Source: Bacteroidota bacterium | GTDB taxonomy: Bacteria; Bacteroidota; Bacteroidia; Chitinophagales; Chitinophagaceae | DNA length: 35,042 bases | Reading direction: 5' to 3' | NCBI GenBank assembly: GCA_013285595.1 | Contig: JABDHF010000022.1 | Location: 1 to 35,042, forward strand | In this document: piece by piece, positions 7,341 to 16,526 of the stretch | How the letters are laid out: the number at the start of each line of letters is the position of its first letter | Numbering within the stretch: position 1 is the first letter of the stretch | Notes under the pieces: model-generated | What the model saw: the letters and a program-made list of their open reading frames with translations, nothing else | The model's database searches: none | What the model was told of the DNA's origin: nothing | Translations under genes and position numbers: made by a program

Positions 7341-8267
7341 CTACCATTTCTTCTCTATGCTCTCCAGTATCGCCACATAGCTAACATAGCGGTCTTCAGA
7401 GATCGTCTTATCTATCACACCCTGCTTCACCGCACAGCCCGGTTCGTTTATATGCAGGCAGTTATTGAATTTGCAATTCTTCATCACGGCCCGCATCTCC
7501 GGGAAGTACTGCGACAGTTCTTCGCGCTCAAAATCTATCAGCCCGAATTCCTTCACACCGGGAGTATCTATAATTCTGCCCCCGCCCGGCAGGTCAAACA
7601 TCTCTGCAAAGGTTGTAGTATGCTGCCCTTTACCACTCCAGCCACTCACCACATTTGTCTTCACATTAATACCTGGCAGTAGCTCATTGATCAGCGTACT
7701 CTTACCCACACCCGAATGGCCGCTGAACAGCGTGGTCTTATCTTTTATCCGCGCCTCAAGAGCTGGCAACGAAGTGGCATCTTTTGCAGACACTGCATAT
7801 ACATCGTACCCCGCCCTGCCATATATCTCCTGCCATTGGTGGAGCACTATCGTGTGCTTTGGCTTCAGCAGGTCGGTCTTATTTACTGCAATAACAGCCG
7901 GAATATGGTAAGCCTCTGCAGTGATCAGGAAACGGTCTATGAACCCCGTAGAAGTTCTCGGGTCTACTACAGAAACCACGAGCAGTGCAAGGTTTATATT
8001 GGCGGCAATAATGTGTTTCTGGTTCTTGTTATGAGGAGATACGCGCACAATGTAATTGTGCCGGTCAGTAACGTCCGAAATGATGCCGGTTTTCACCTTA
8101 TCATCTTCCACTTCAAATACCACTGTATCACCAACAGCCACGGGGTTGGTAGAGGATATGTCTTCGTCTATCTTTAGCTTACCTTTTATTCGCGCATTCC
8201 AGAATTTCCCCTCCGCATCCTGCACAGAGTACCAGCTCCCGGTCGATTTATATACTAATCCCTGCAT
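7341..8267 (-). CDS. rsgA: Ribosome small-subunit-dependent GTPase A
   Basis: A 308-residue circularly permuted GTPase that acts in late 30S subunit maturation. The motif order is the signature of the family: G4 (NKTD, 129-132) and G5 (SAK, 160-162) come before G1 (GHSGVGKST, 183-191) and G3 (DTPG, 234-237). An N-terminal OB-fold occupies about 1-75. The C-terminal zinc-binding site is complete: C265, C270, H272 and C278. The ATG at 8267 (MQGLVYKS) is chosen over a TTG two codons upstream. It follows the HU/SPOR gene on the same strand after 64 bp. Confidence 0.97.
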   Translation of the reverse strand: MQGLVYKSTGSWYSVQDAEGKFWNARIKGKLKIDEDISSTNPVAVGDTVVFEVEDDKVKTGIISDVTDRHNYIVRVSPHNKNQKHIIAANINLALLVVSVVDPRTSTGFIDRFLITAEAYHIPAVIAVNKTDLLKPKHTIVLHQWQEIYGRAGYDVYAVSAKDATSLPALEARIKDKTTLFSGHSGVGKSTLINELLPGINVKTNVVSGWSGKGQHTTTFAEMFDLPGGGRIIDTPGVKEFGLIDFEREELSQYFPEMRAVMKNCKFNNCLHINEPGCAVKQGVIDKTISEDRYVSYVAILESIEKKW

Positions 8268-8331
8268 GAACAAACTTGAATTCTAAACCCGGAAGAAGCA
8301 TATGACGATAAGTACATAAAATCGGAAAGGG

Positions 8332-9243
8332 CTATTTGTATATCACTACATTACCATAGCCAAAATAGCGCTTCAATGAGTCCTTCACATGCAGCGTATC
8401 ATTCATCCTGCTGTTTATAGTCACCAGCACAAAGAAATTCGAAGAATCTTTCTGCGCCACTTCTACACCAGCCATGTTGATGTTCTTCATGCGCTTATCG
8501 GCCTTGTCCTTACTCTTGTAGTTCCCTATTACCCATTTATAAGGCCTCACCAGCAGTGTATCAGATGCTGCTGGCGGAGTACCTGCCATGGCCACAGTAT
8601 CAGTATGCGGCTGTGTAGTATCTATGGCCGGTTGTTTTACCGGTACCACGGTATCTTTTACAAATGTAGTTGTGGTAGTTGTATCGCTGTTGCTATGAGA
8701 TGTGTAATAATATATTCCATAAGCCCCACCCGCTATAAGTATCACCAGCACTATAGCCAGTATTACCATGCTCCAGTTTATAGAGTCTGCCTTATGTGGT
8801 GGCGGGTACGATGGTTTATGCACCGGCCTCGCATTTTGCTCTTCCAGTTGCTTGCTGTTCTTTATTATGGGTATACCTGCAGGCGTATACTTAAAGTTAG
8901 CGTCTGTGGTGAACTTTATCTTACCACTCTCTTCGGTAAATTTGCCTATGCCCGGTATGGCCACCTCTTTACCATCGGCAATATCTTTCCTGGTTTGTAT
9001 GCTAAACTCCCGCAGCTCATTTGCAGCCTTGGATATACTTATCTGTTCATTGGTAGCAATAAAGTTAGCCAGGTTATCGTCAATAGAACCACCCGGCGTT
9101 ACCACCACTTCGTACGACGGTGCCTGCAGTGCAGTTCCATCATGGATAGCAGCACGTTTTTTAAGCTCTATATTGCCAAGCCCGTGAACGTAACAAAAAT
9201 GGTTCTTTAATAAAAACAGCCCTATATACTTTGCTATATCCAT
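8332..9243 (-). CDS. HU-CCDC81-like and SPOR domain membrane protein
   Basis: A 303-residue inner-membrane protein. Residues 1-115 resemble the paired HU-like CCDC81 bacterial domains (MDIAKYIGLFLLKNHFCYVH ... GKEVAIPGIGKFT). One transmembrane helix follows at about 156-178 (SMVILAIVLVILIAGGAYGI), then a Thr/Pro-rich periplasmic linker, and a SPOR domain at about 235-303 (YKWVIGNYKSKDKADKRMKN). SPOR domains bind denuded glycan strands of septal peptidoglycan, so the protein likely connects a cytoplasmic HU-like part to the division-site wall. Whether the HU-like part binds DNA is unknown. It is the fourth gene of the receptor-TPR-barrel train, 30 bp after the barrel gene. Confidence 0.85.
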   Translation of the reverse strand: MDIAKYIGLFLLKNHFCYVHGLGNIELKKRAAIHDGTALQAPSYEVVVTPGGSIDDNLANFIATNEQISISKAANELREFSIQTRKDIADGKEVAIPGIGKFTEESGKIKFTTDANFKYTPAGIPIIKNSKQLEEQNARPVHKPSYPPPHKADSINWSMVILAIVLVILIAGGAYGIYYYTSHSNSDTTTTTTFVKDTVVPVKQPAIDTTQPHTDTVAMAGTPPAASDTLLVRPYKWVIGNYKSKDKADKRMKNINMAGVEVAQKDSSNFFVLVTINSRMNDTLHVKDSLKRYFGYGNVVIYK

Positions 9244-9273
9244 TGATGTAATGATACCTTTAGTAATTGTGTT

Positions 9274-10896
9274 CTAAAATTTAAATCTCAATCCCCCATA
9301 TACATTCAGCCCGTAGCCCTCATACCCTGGCCACCGCTGGTATTTGTCGTTCAGCAAATTATCCAGCTGCACAAAAAACGACAACCGTTTTATCACCTCA
9401 TACTCAGCGCTTCCACCCAGGTCTACCATCGGGTCCAGCTTCATATCATGGCGAAATCCGTCCCGGCCATATATCCCATTCAGTACCGCAAGGTACGCCG
9501 TTACCGTCAATTTGGAGAGTAACAATACTGTAAAATCTCCCTTAATTTTTGTACCCGGCTCACCATACACATAAGGCAGGCTGCCGTTGTAAAAATGATA
9601 AATGTCGTACGATACGCCAGCACTCCACACTTTAGCCATCTGGTACCGCGCGGCCAGCTGCACCGAAAGGGCATTCACATTATCATAAATTACATTAAAA
9701 TCTTTATGATCTCCCAGTGTATCCGCTACAAATGTAGGCAGTTCGTTATATTTCCAGTTGCTTACCCTGCCCGAAAAAGACAAATGATTGCCTATAGTGC
9801 CCTGTATATTGCCAAACACCTCATCGCGCCTTGTCTGCATCACGTTGTAATTACTTGCCAGGTAAGGATTTTCGGTAGTTAGCTGCTCATAGGTATTCTG
9901 GCGTAGCGATGCCTGCCAGCCTGCACTTATCGTAAACTTTGTTTTGGGTATAGTAAACGCCACAAGCAGGTCGGGCAGCAAAGATCCGCTGCCACCCTTA
10001 CCTAGCGCCAACCCAACCAAAGCATGCCCCGAAAAATTATTGGTATGCACCCTAAGCCCTGGGATCAGTTCCCCGATCGCGTTATTGCTAGATGTGAGGT
10101 TGGTAGACAAATGCGCCACGTCGGCATTAACCGCTACCTGCGCATCCAGGTTATCATCTATTTTATAAGCAACAGGGGCATTAAACCCAAAGTTTGTTTC
10201 CTTTGAGCCAAAACGCGCATCGTATAGCGATGCCATAATTGCCGGGTGATAGCTGAAAGCTGTAGTGCTATCCCTGCTCTTTGTATCTACGCAAAGCCTC
10301 ACGGTAGTATAGGTCTGCTTTACAGAATCTGCATCATCATAATTGTAAACACCGTGATTATAACCATAGTAGTAATATTGGTTGCGCTCGCCGGCAATAG
10401 AAGCATGCCAGTCGCTGAAATCGCTATGCCACGTACCATCAGCCTCTATACCACTCAGCGACGACTGCTGGTACTTTATATTACCCGCCTGCGACAAGTG
10501 GTGCAGGTGTATCGCAGTCTCATAGTTATCGCCATGTATACCACCTATACCAGCATCAAGAAACACGGTCGATAAGTTACCTCCGCCTGCCTTTATATAA
10601 TTCGCGAAAGGCTGTGCCTGCACATCATTGCCCAAAGCCAGCGGCCTTAACGGCTGCGATGTATAGGTATAATAAAGCGTCTGCTGCGGCACATCGTAAA
10701 TAAATACCGGGTGAGATGTATCTGGCTGCGGCAATTGAGGCACCCATTCAGGCTTAGGCGCCTGCTTCACCTGTGGCTTGTACGATTGCAGCACTTCTAT
10801 CGTAGCGCCCTTTAATACAGTATCATTTGCATGCTGCGCACTTGCACCAGTAGCGCCTGCCATCAATACCAATATTAAAAGATGTTTCAGCTCCAT
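9274..10896 (-). CDS. Outer-membrane beta-barrel protein without a plug domain
   Basis: A 540-residue exported protein with signal peptide MELKHLLILVLMAGATGASA. A proline-rich segment follows (VKQAPKPEWVPQLPQPDTSH), then a long run of alternating amphipathic strands ending LNVYGGLRFKF, whose terminal Phe is typical of outer-membrane barrels. The C-terminal third (FFVQLDNLLNDKYQRWPGY) looks like the end of a TonB-dependent receptor barrel, yet no plug domain and no carboxypeptidase-like domain are present. A preceding in-frame TTG at 10920 would overlap the TPR gene; the ATG at 10896 gives a proper signal peptide and a 10 bp gap. Tight linkage to the TPR gene suggests a shared envelope complex. 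Function unknown. Confidence 0.8.
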   Translation of the reverse strand: MELKHLLILVLMAGATGASAQHANDTVLKGATIEVLQSYKPQVKQAPKPEWVPQLPQPDTSHPVFIYDVPQQTLYYTYTSQPLRPLALGNDVQAQPFANYIKAGGGNLSTVFLDAGIGGIHGDNYETAIHLHHLSQAGNIKYQQSSLSGIEADGTWHSDFSDWHASIAGERNQYYYYGYNHGVYNYDDADSVKQTYTTVRLCVDTKSRDSTTAFSYHPAIMASLYDARFGSKETNFGFNAPVAYKIDDNLDAQVAVNADVAHLSTNLTSSNNAIGELIPGLRVHTNNFSGHALVGLALGKGGSGSLLPDLLVAFTIPKTKFTISAGWQASLRQNTYEQLTTENPYLASNYNVMQTRRDEVFGNIQGTIGNHLSFSGRVSNWKYNELPTFVADTLGDHKDFNVIYDNVNALSVQLAARYQMAKVWSAGVSYDIYHFYNGSLPYVYGEPGTKIKGDFTVLLLSKLTVTAYLAVLNGIYGRDGFRHDMKLDPMVDLGGSAEYEVIKRLSFFVQLDNLLNDKYQRWPGYEGYGLNVYGGLRFKF

Positions 10897-10906
10897 GCCA
10901 TTCAAT

Positions 10907-13900
10907 TTATTCTTCGTCAAGTTTACTGCTTGGTTTTTCCAGTAGCTTTACTTCATCCAGTTTTTTTGCAGCCTCTTGTTTCAGCTCTTCTATCTTCGCA
11001 TGCTTCACAATGCTCTGCAAGGTTGCTTTGGCATTAAAGTAATCTTTCTGCTTCACCAGTACATCAGCCAGAAGCAGGTAAGACTTTACTATCCAGTAAT
11101 CATATCCCGCAGAAAGGTGTATCGTCTCATTAGCGGCATCCTCAGCCTCTTTCAGTTTATCCTGCTTATACAGCAGCTCAGCTATATGGTAGCGCGATTC
11201 TGCAGCTACATTCCCGTTTTTGTTTGTGCTCAGTTGCTTGTATACAGCTATGGCGCCATCCGCTTTATCAAAATGCTGTAGCGACCTTGCCTTATAATAC
11301 AATACGTCATTCTTCGTCTCCTCGGTAATATCGCGCTCCGCAAGTACTGAATCAGCATACGTATTTACCTCTGTAAACTTATCTGCATTAAAACCGCTTT
11401 TTACGAGGCCATAATAGGCTATCTCCCTGGTCTGGTCATTAGATGCGTTATCCTTCAGCTGGCTGTAATACTTGTATGCCCCTGCATAATCCTTTTGGTC
11501 GTAAGCAATAGCGGCAGCATGCCTTGCGCTATTTTCAAAAAACTCATTCCATGGCCCTGCAAGTATGATACTGTAATCCTCAAGCGCCTCCTTATATTGC
11601 TTCATCTGAAAATTACTCTCCGCCCTATAGTAATGAGCCTTTATCGCAAAAACACCATTCGGATATTCTTTCAGGTAACTAGAGAAAGCTACTTTAGCGC
11701 TCTCCCACTTACCATTGCTGAACTGTGTTTCCGCAGCAGCATAATAAGTAGAGTCTACCGATCCATTCTCTGCCGATGGCAGGTTATTATCCTTTAGCAA
11801 TTGCGTATAAGCCGCCGGCTGATTGCTTTGTATGTACAGGCTCCTCAGGGCATCCAGCGCTGGCAGCCGCTCATCAGCGCCGGGATAGTCCCTTACCACA
11901 TGCGTATAAGCATCTATAGCTTTAGGCGCATCGTTCATTTGCTGGTATATGAACCCCGTCTTCATCCACGCCTGCGGCGCAAAACTCCTATCGCTGCCAG
12001 GTCCCGTAAGCTGCTTCAGATAGTTGAGCGCCTGGGTATACTTATCGCTTTCTAGGTAAGTTACCGCAGCTTCATAGCGAGCATGATTAGCATAAGCCGA
12101 CGTCGGCACGCCCACTATCAGTGATTCCAGCAATGCAATCTTCTCACTATTCTTACCCATCAACCCAAGTATGATGCTCTTCTGGTATTTTGCATAATCC
12201 GCATCATCATTACCCGATGCTATTATTTTATCATACAGTGTAATGGCACGCGAAAAATTCTTTTGCATGAACACCGCATCTGCCTCGCGGAGCACAGCCA
12301 CCATTCCTGAATATTTATCAGCCGTACGGTCCTGCTGCGCATGGTTAAAATAGCTTTGTGCACCGCTGTAGTCATGACTCTCCATCGCCGCAAAGCCCAT
12401 GTTTAGATAGGCATGCTGCGTGGTTGCCTGTGGGCTTATCTGCTCTGTGGTAGCATCATTTCCTTTCTTTGTGAGGAACTCCTGCGAATAAGTGATCACA
12501 TCCTCATAGTGATGCAAATGATATGCTATTTCTCCCTTCCAGAACAATGCCACACTTTCATAATCGGCGCTCACAGGGTGCTCCAGCGAAACATTGAACG
12601 AGCTCAGTGCGCTCTTCAGATCGCCATTCCTGAATTCCTCTACCCCCACTCCATAATTTGCCTGCTGGAATACCTGCCAGTAATCATGTTCTTTCTTCCC
12701 GACTTTCTCCAGGTGGTTCAGCGCTTCATCATATTGGTTTGTCTTCACCAGCAATCCCGATATCAGGGTGTTTGCCTCATCCTTATATTTTGTACGCGGA
12801 AATGTTTTTAATAGATTGTTCAGCTGCCTCAGCGCTTCATCGTCATTCCCGGTCTCATAGCTTAGCTTGGCATATAATATCATTGACGACTCCTGCTGGC
12901 CTTTGTTATAGGTCATATCAGCGCATATCCCAAATGCAGTTCTTGCGCCAGGCTTGTTTCCGGTCTTCAGGTAACAGTCACCCAGCAGATACATAGCCGT
13001 CTGTCCAAGGGAATCCGAAGAGCTGCTTAGATCCTTGAATTTCACTATCGCATCTTTCCATGCATTAGTACGGTAGTCGCAATACGCCATTTCATACAGG
13101 TCCTGCTTCTTTATTTTATCAGCACGGCTGTAGTAAAATTCAAAGTAAGGCCGGGCCTCGCTATAGTGTTGCTGCTCAAACAGGCATTGTGCTTCCAGCA
13201 GGTGCAACTCCTTATCATAAAAAGATTTCTCCGGCTGCTGCATCAGCGAGTCGGCTATGCGCAATGCCCGCTCCCTGTTACCCATGAAGTAGTATATCTC
13301 CGCAATATAGTAAGGCACTATCGCCTTGTACTCTTTTGTGTCTTTTACCTTTTCAAAGCTCTGCAGTGATTCCTTAAACTTGTCCTGGTTATACAGCAGC
13401 AGGCCATAATAGTAATTGCCCGCCATATAATACTTCCCATCTTTCAATTCTTTTATCGATAAGAATAGCGGCTCAGCTTTATCAAATTGCCGGGTAGTAA
13501 AATAGCAATACGCCAGCTCAAATTTAGCATCAGCTATCTCCGTATTATCCAGGTTATTGATACCCGCCGATTCATACAGCGGCACCGCCTTTGCCAGGTC
13601 ATGATGATGAAAGTAATATTGTGCAAGGGTAAAGGCCAGCCGTTGCCGGTAAGCAGGGTTCAGCACTACATCCATAGTATTCACCGCAAGGTCTTTACTA
13701 CCTGCTACGTCTGTCTTTAGCAAAGACATGGCAAGGTAGTATTTAGCCTTGTCTATGTCCGTAGCCGTCTCTGCATATACCTTATCAGCTTTCTCGCCGG
13801 TAAACTGCTCAAACTGCGACAGGTATTGATTGGCTGATTGTATGGCAAGTGCATAGTGGCCTTCCTGGTATTGCTCTTCCGTTAGCAATAAATACCTGTT

Positions 13901-14008
13901 CCGCGGAACATCCGGCGCTAAAACCTGTGCATAAGAACCACGCCCGGACAGCAAACAAAATGCTATAAAGGTGACCTTCAATATAAGCCGCTTTGGCATT
14001 GGCATCAT
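10907..14008 (-). CDS. Large periplasmic tetratricopeptide-repeat protein
   Basis: A 1033-residue exported protein with a signal peptide (MPKRLILKVTFIAFCLLSGR, cleavage probably after SYA). The rest is helical tetratricopeptide repeats from end to end, for example NTEIADAKFELAYCYFTTRQ, AYLNMGFAAMESHDYSGAQS and AESRYHIAELLYKQDKLKEA. It ends in a charged tail (KPSSKLDEE). Such TPR superhelices are scaffolds for protein contacts and have no enzymatic residues. Three ATGs lie close together (14008, 14005, 13999); all give a working signal peptide and the longest is listed. The gene sits 13 bp after the TonB-dependent receptor and 10 bp before the barrel gene, so the three are almost certainly one operon. 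Confidence 0.9.
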   Translation of the reverse strand: MMPMPKRLILKVTFIAFCLLSGRGSYAQVLAPDVPRNRYLLLTEEQYQEGHYALAIQSANQYLSQFEQFTGEKADKVYAETATDIDKAKYYLAMSLLKTDVAGSKDLAVNTMDVVLNPAYRQRLAFTLAQYYFHHHDLAKAVPLYESAGINNLDNTEIADAKFELAYCYFTTRQFDKAEPLFLSIKELKDGKYYMAGNYYYGLLLYNQDKFKESLQSFEKVKDTKEYKAIVPYYIAEIYYFMGNRERALRIADSLMQQPEKSFYDKELHLLEAQCLFEQQHYSEARPYFEFYYSRADKIKKQDLYEMAYCDYRTNAWKDAIVKFKDLSSSSDSLGQTAMYLLGDCYLKTGNKPGARTAFGICADMTYNKGQQESSMILYAKLSYETGNDDEALRQLNNLLKTFPRTKYKDEANTLISGLLVKTNQYDEALNHLEKVGKKEHDYWQVFQQANYGVGVEEFRNGDLKSALSSFNVSLEHPVSADYESVALFWKGEIAYHLHHYEDVITYSQEFLTKKGNDATTEQISPQATTQHAYLNMGFAAMESHDYSGAQSYFNHAQQDRTADKYSGMVAVLREADAVFMQKNFSRAITLYDKIIASGNDDADYAKYQKSIILGLMGKNSEKIALLESLIVGVPTSAYANHARYEAAVTYLESDKYTQALNYLKQLTGPGSDRSFAPQAWMKTGFIYQQMNDAPKAIDAYTHVVRDYPGADERLPALDALRSLYIQSNQPAAYTQLLKDNNLPSAENGSVDSTYYAAAETQFSNGKWESAKVAFSSYLKEYPNGVFAIKAHYYRAESNFQMKQYKEALEDYSIILAGPWNEFFENSARHAAAIAYDQKDYAGAYKYYSQLKDNASNDQTREIAYYGLVKSGFNADKFTEVNTYADSVLAERDITEETKNDVLYYKARSLQHFDKADGAIAVYKQLSTNKNGNVAAESRYHIAELLYKQDKLKEAEDAANETIHLSAGYDYWIVKSYLLLADVLVKQKDYFNAKATLQSIVKHAKIEELKQEAAKKLDEVKLLEKPSSKLDEE

Positions 14009-14021
14009 CAGGCGCTATGCA

Positions 14022-16355
14022 TTAAAAGTTGTAGGTTAGATTAATACTAGGGAAGATGGGTAGCTGGTAAATCACAACATTGGTAACACGGTTCACATAA
14101 AAAACATTCTGTCTGTCATAAACATTGGTCACGGCAAGGGTAATGTCGAAATTAGATTTCTTGGTCACTACAAGGCGCTTACGCACCGACAGGTCAAGAC
14201 GATGATACCACGACAGGCGGCCTCCGTTTATATCATTGGCATAGACCACATTTAGCTGGCCGTTTTGCTGTGTATAGCTTGGCCCTGTCAGACCCATATT
14301 TACGTTCTCATAAAATCCTTGTGTCTGTGTAAATGGGAACGGCGACCTGATGTTGAACCTCAGCGATATGTCCCAGTCTTTTTTAGCGCCTGCGCTGTAA
14401 GATGTTACTATGTTACCGTTAAAGCGGGCATCAAATGGTGCAGGGTATGTTTGCTTATTGCCCTTGGCATCAATGCTGGTGTAGTTAACATTCTGGTAGC
14501 CCAAAGCAGCCCAGAAATAAACGCGGTCGTGGCTATACTTGCCCGAAAGGTCAACCCCGTTTGCAAGCCCTGAAGCAGCAACAAAATCCGGGTCCGATGC
14601 TACTACCTTATCGCGGTTCAGCTCATCTATCTGCCCAAAGTATTTCACCCATGGCTCCAGGTTCAGCTCCACACGGTTGATGTCTACTTCAATACCACCC
14701 ACGCCATGATATGCTGTTTGCAGGTTCGACTTTACTTTATTCCCATTAGCATCATATATCTGCTGGTCTGGGCTAAGCAGGAAGCCGGTAAACAGGTTTA
14801 CCACGTCCTGGTCTGGCTTTGTGCTGATGATATTCTGCGAATACACTCCTGCCGCAGCCTTTATACGCACGTTGTCAGATATATTGTATTTCATACCTAT
14901 CCTTGGCTCCGGCGATAATTTCTGCAGCTCAGAATAATATTGCAGCCTTACGCTAGGCTCCAGGATAAAATTACTGTTGAAATTATGCCTGAATAACACA
15001 TACACTCCGGCCAGCGTACCCTGGCGGTCTTCTACAGAGGCTACGCCCTGGGCGCTGTAGTAGTTAAGCGCGGTATGTGTACCGCTCACTTCCACCCCGT
15101 ACTTCAACTGGCTGTAATCTGGCAGAAAGTAGGTAAAGTTAATAGCGGCCTCAAATCCATTAACCTGGCTGGTACGTGGCAGCGTATCGGTTGGCACATT
15201 CACCTGGTTCAGCCCTATGTTATAGTTAGAGTAAGCAAATTTACCGTCTATCAGCGAAGAGCTGTTACCGGGAGATACCACAAACGTTGCGCCACCGCCA
15301 GATGCCTTCCAGTGATAATCGGCAATGTTTATATGCGTGAAATCATCTTGCAGATTTGCGTGGTCGTCAAAGTTAAAACCAAACAGATTTAGCTTGCTGC
15401 CATTACCACCGCTGAAGGTAACTTTACCATAAAAATCGCTAAACTTGTATGGCAACCCGCTTGTAAATGGTTCCCCAAAGCCACTGTACAGTGTTTTGGA
15501 GGTCTGGTCGAGGTAACTGTTTTTATAAGAAACAAGGAAAGTGATGCCACCGCCATTCTCTTTTTTCGATTTCACTATCGGCCCATCAAGCAACACGCGC
15601 GCCATAATTGGCGATACTGAAACAAGCCCGCCAAGCTCATTCTTATTACCATCCTTTGTATGCACATCAATTATCGCCGATGTACGGTTGCCATACTGCG
15701 CACCAAAGCCGGCCGTGTACACATCCACATTCCTTATAGATTCTGTTTCGAATACTGAGTAAAGGCCTATGGAATGAAAAGGATTATAAATAGTAACCCC
15801 ATCCAGGTAAATGCCCGTCTGCACCGGTGAGCCGCCGCGTATATACAGCTGCCCGCCCTGGTCTCCGGTAAATATCACACCCGGCACCACCTGCAGGTAT
15901 TGCGCCACATCCGGCTCTCCACCAGAGCCAGGCAGCAACTTCAGGTCGCGCGGAGAAATGGTAGTAACTCCCGTATTGATGTGCGTTATTTTATCGGTCT
16001 TCCTACCGGAAACTTCAACCTCCTTTAGCCCCACTTCTCTCTGCGTCAGCATTATCTTCTTGGTAATGATCGAATTGGGCAGCAGGTTTACCGTCATAGT
16101 AACCGAATCATACCCTATCGCATTGCACAGCAGCGTATAAGTACCTGTAGGCAGCGTAATAGAGAAATAACCGTTCACATCGGTCTGTACACCCGTTTTT
16201 GCATTGGTTACGTTTACATAGGTGTAGATCATCGGCTCACCCGTCTTCTTGTCATACACAAACCCCTTTACGGTACCGTTATTGTTATTTTGCGCTATGG
16301 CTGCGCATGAAAATAAAAAGATAAGAAGAGCTGCAAGGCCTATGCTTTTGCGCAT
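14022..16355 (-). CDS. TonB-dependent receptor with carboxypeptidase-like N-terminal domain
   Basis: A 777-residue outer-membrane transporter. After a signal peptide (residues 1-21) comes a carboxypeptidase-regulatory-like Ig domain at about 28-110 (GTVKGFVYDKKTGEPMIYTY). A plug domain at about 135-235 contains VPGVIFTGDQGGQLYIRGGS and GIYLDGVTIYNPFHSIGLYS, and the barrel ends in FPSINLTYNF. This is the SusC-like general architecture, but no SusD-type lipoprotein lies next to it, so this is not a polysaccharide utilisation locus in the usual sense. The substrate is unknown. It is the first gene of the minus-strand train and has a strong promoter 70 bp upstream. Confidence 0.93.
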   Translation of the reverse strand: MRKSIGLAALLIFLFSCAAIAQNNNNGTVKGFVYDKKTGEPMIYTYVNVTNAKTGVQTDVNGYFSITLPTGTYTLLCNAIGYDSVTMTVNLLPNSIITKKIMLTQREVGLKEVEVSGRKTDKITHINTGVTTISPRDLKLLPGSGGEPDVAQYLQVVPGVIFTGDQGGQLYIRGGSPVQTGIYLDGVTIYNPFHSIGLYSVFETESIRNVDVYTAGFGAQYGNRTSAIIDVHTKDGNKNELGGLVSVSPIMARVLLDGPIVKSKKENGGGITFLVSYKNSYLDQTSKTLYSGFGEPFTSGLPYKFSDFYGKVTFSGGNGSKLNLFGFNFDDHANLQDDFTHINIADYHWKASGGGATFVVSPGNSSSLIDGKFAYSNYNIGLNQVNVPTDTLPRTSQVNGFEAAINFTYFLPDYSQLKYGVEVSGTHTALNYYSAQGVASVEDRQGTLAGVYVLFRHNFNSNFILEPSVRLQYYSELQKLSPEPRIGMKYNISDNVRIKAAAGVYSQNIISTKPDQDVVNLFTGFLLSPDQQIYDANGNKVKSNLQTAYHGVGGIEVDINRVELNLEPWVKYFGQIDELNRDKVVASDPDFVAASGLANGVDLSGKYSHDRVYFWAALGYQNVNYTSIDAKGNKQTYPAPFDARFNGNIVTSYSAGAKKDWDISLRFNIRSPFPFTQTQGFYENVNMGLTGPSYTQQNGQLNVVYANDINGGRLSWYHRLDLSVRKRLVVTKKSNFDITLAVTNVYDRQNVFYVNRVTNVVIYQLPIFPSINLTYNF

Positions 16356-16422
16356 ACAAAATGTGTGTTTAAAACAAAAAAGATAATATTAAAAAAGACG
16401 GAGCTTCTTTATAAAAGTGAAA

Positions 16423-16453
16423 CAAAGATAGCAATAACCGTATTGCATACAAA
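16423..16453 (-). promoter_or_regulatory. Promoter of the receptor-TPR-barrel operon with an inverted repeat in the spacer
   Basis: On the minus strand a TTTG (16450-16453) and a perfect TATCTTTG (16423-16430) are 19 nt apart. The spacer contains a 6 bp inverted repeat, gcaata (16431-16436) and tattgc (16441-16446), with a 4-nt centre, and gcaata occurs again at 16455-16460. An operator overlapping the promoter is possible. The leader would be about 60 nt. Confidence 0.65.
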
Positions 16454-16526
16454 AGCAATAATTCTCCGGCGTTTATTTATTTATTCTGAATATTTGTTGT
16501 ACCTTTTCCATACTTAAATTAACATT

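Noticed and set aside
13897-13910. Perfect palindrome TGTTCCGCGGAACA resembling a parS-like site
   Set aside because: It lies inside the TPR coding sequence (codons for Val-Pro-Arg-Asn), is two bases shorter than parS at its centre, and is 13 kb from parAB.
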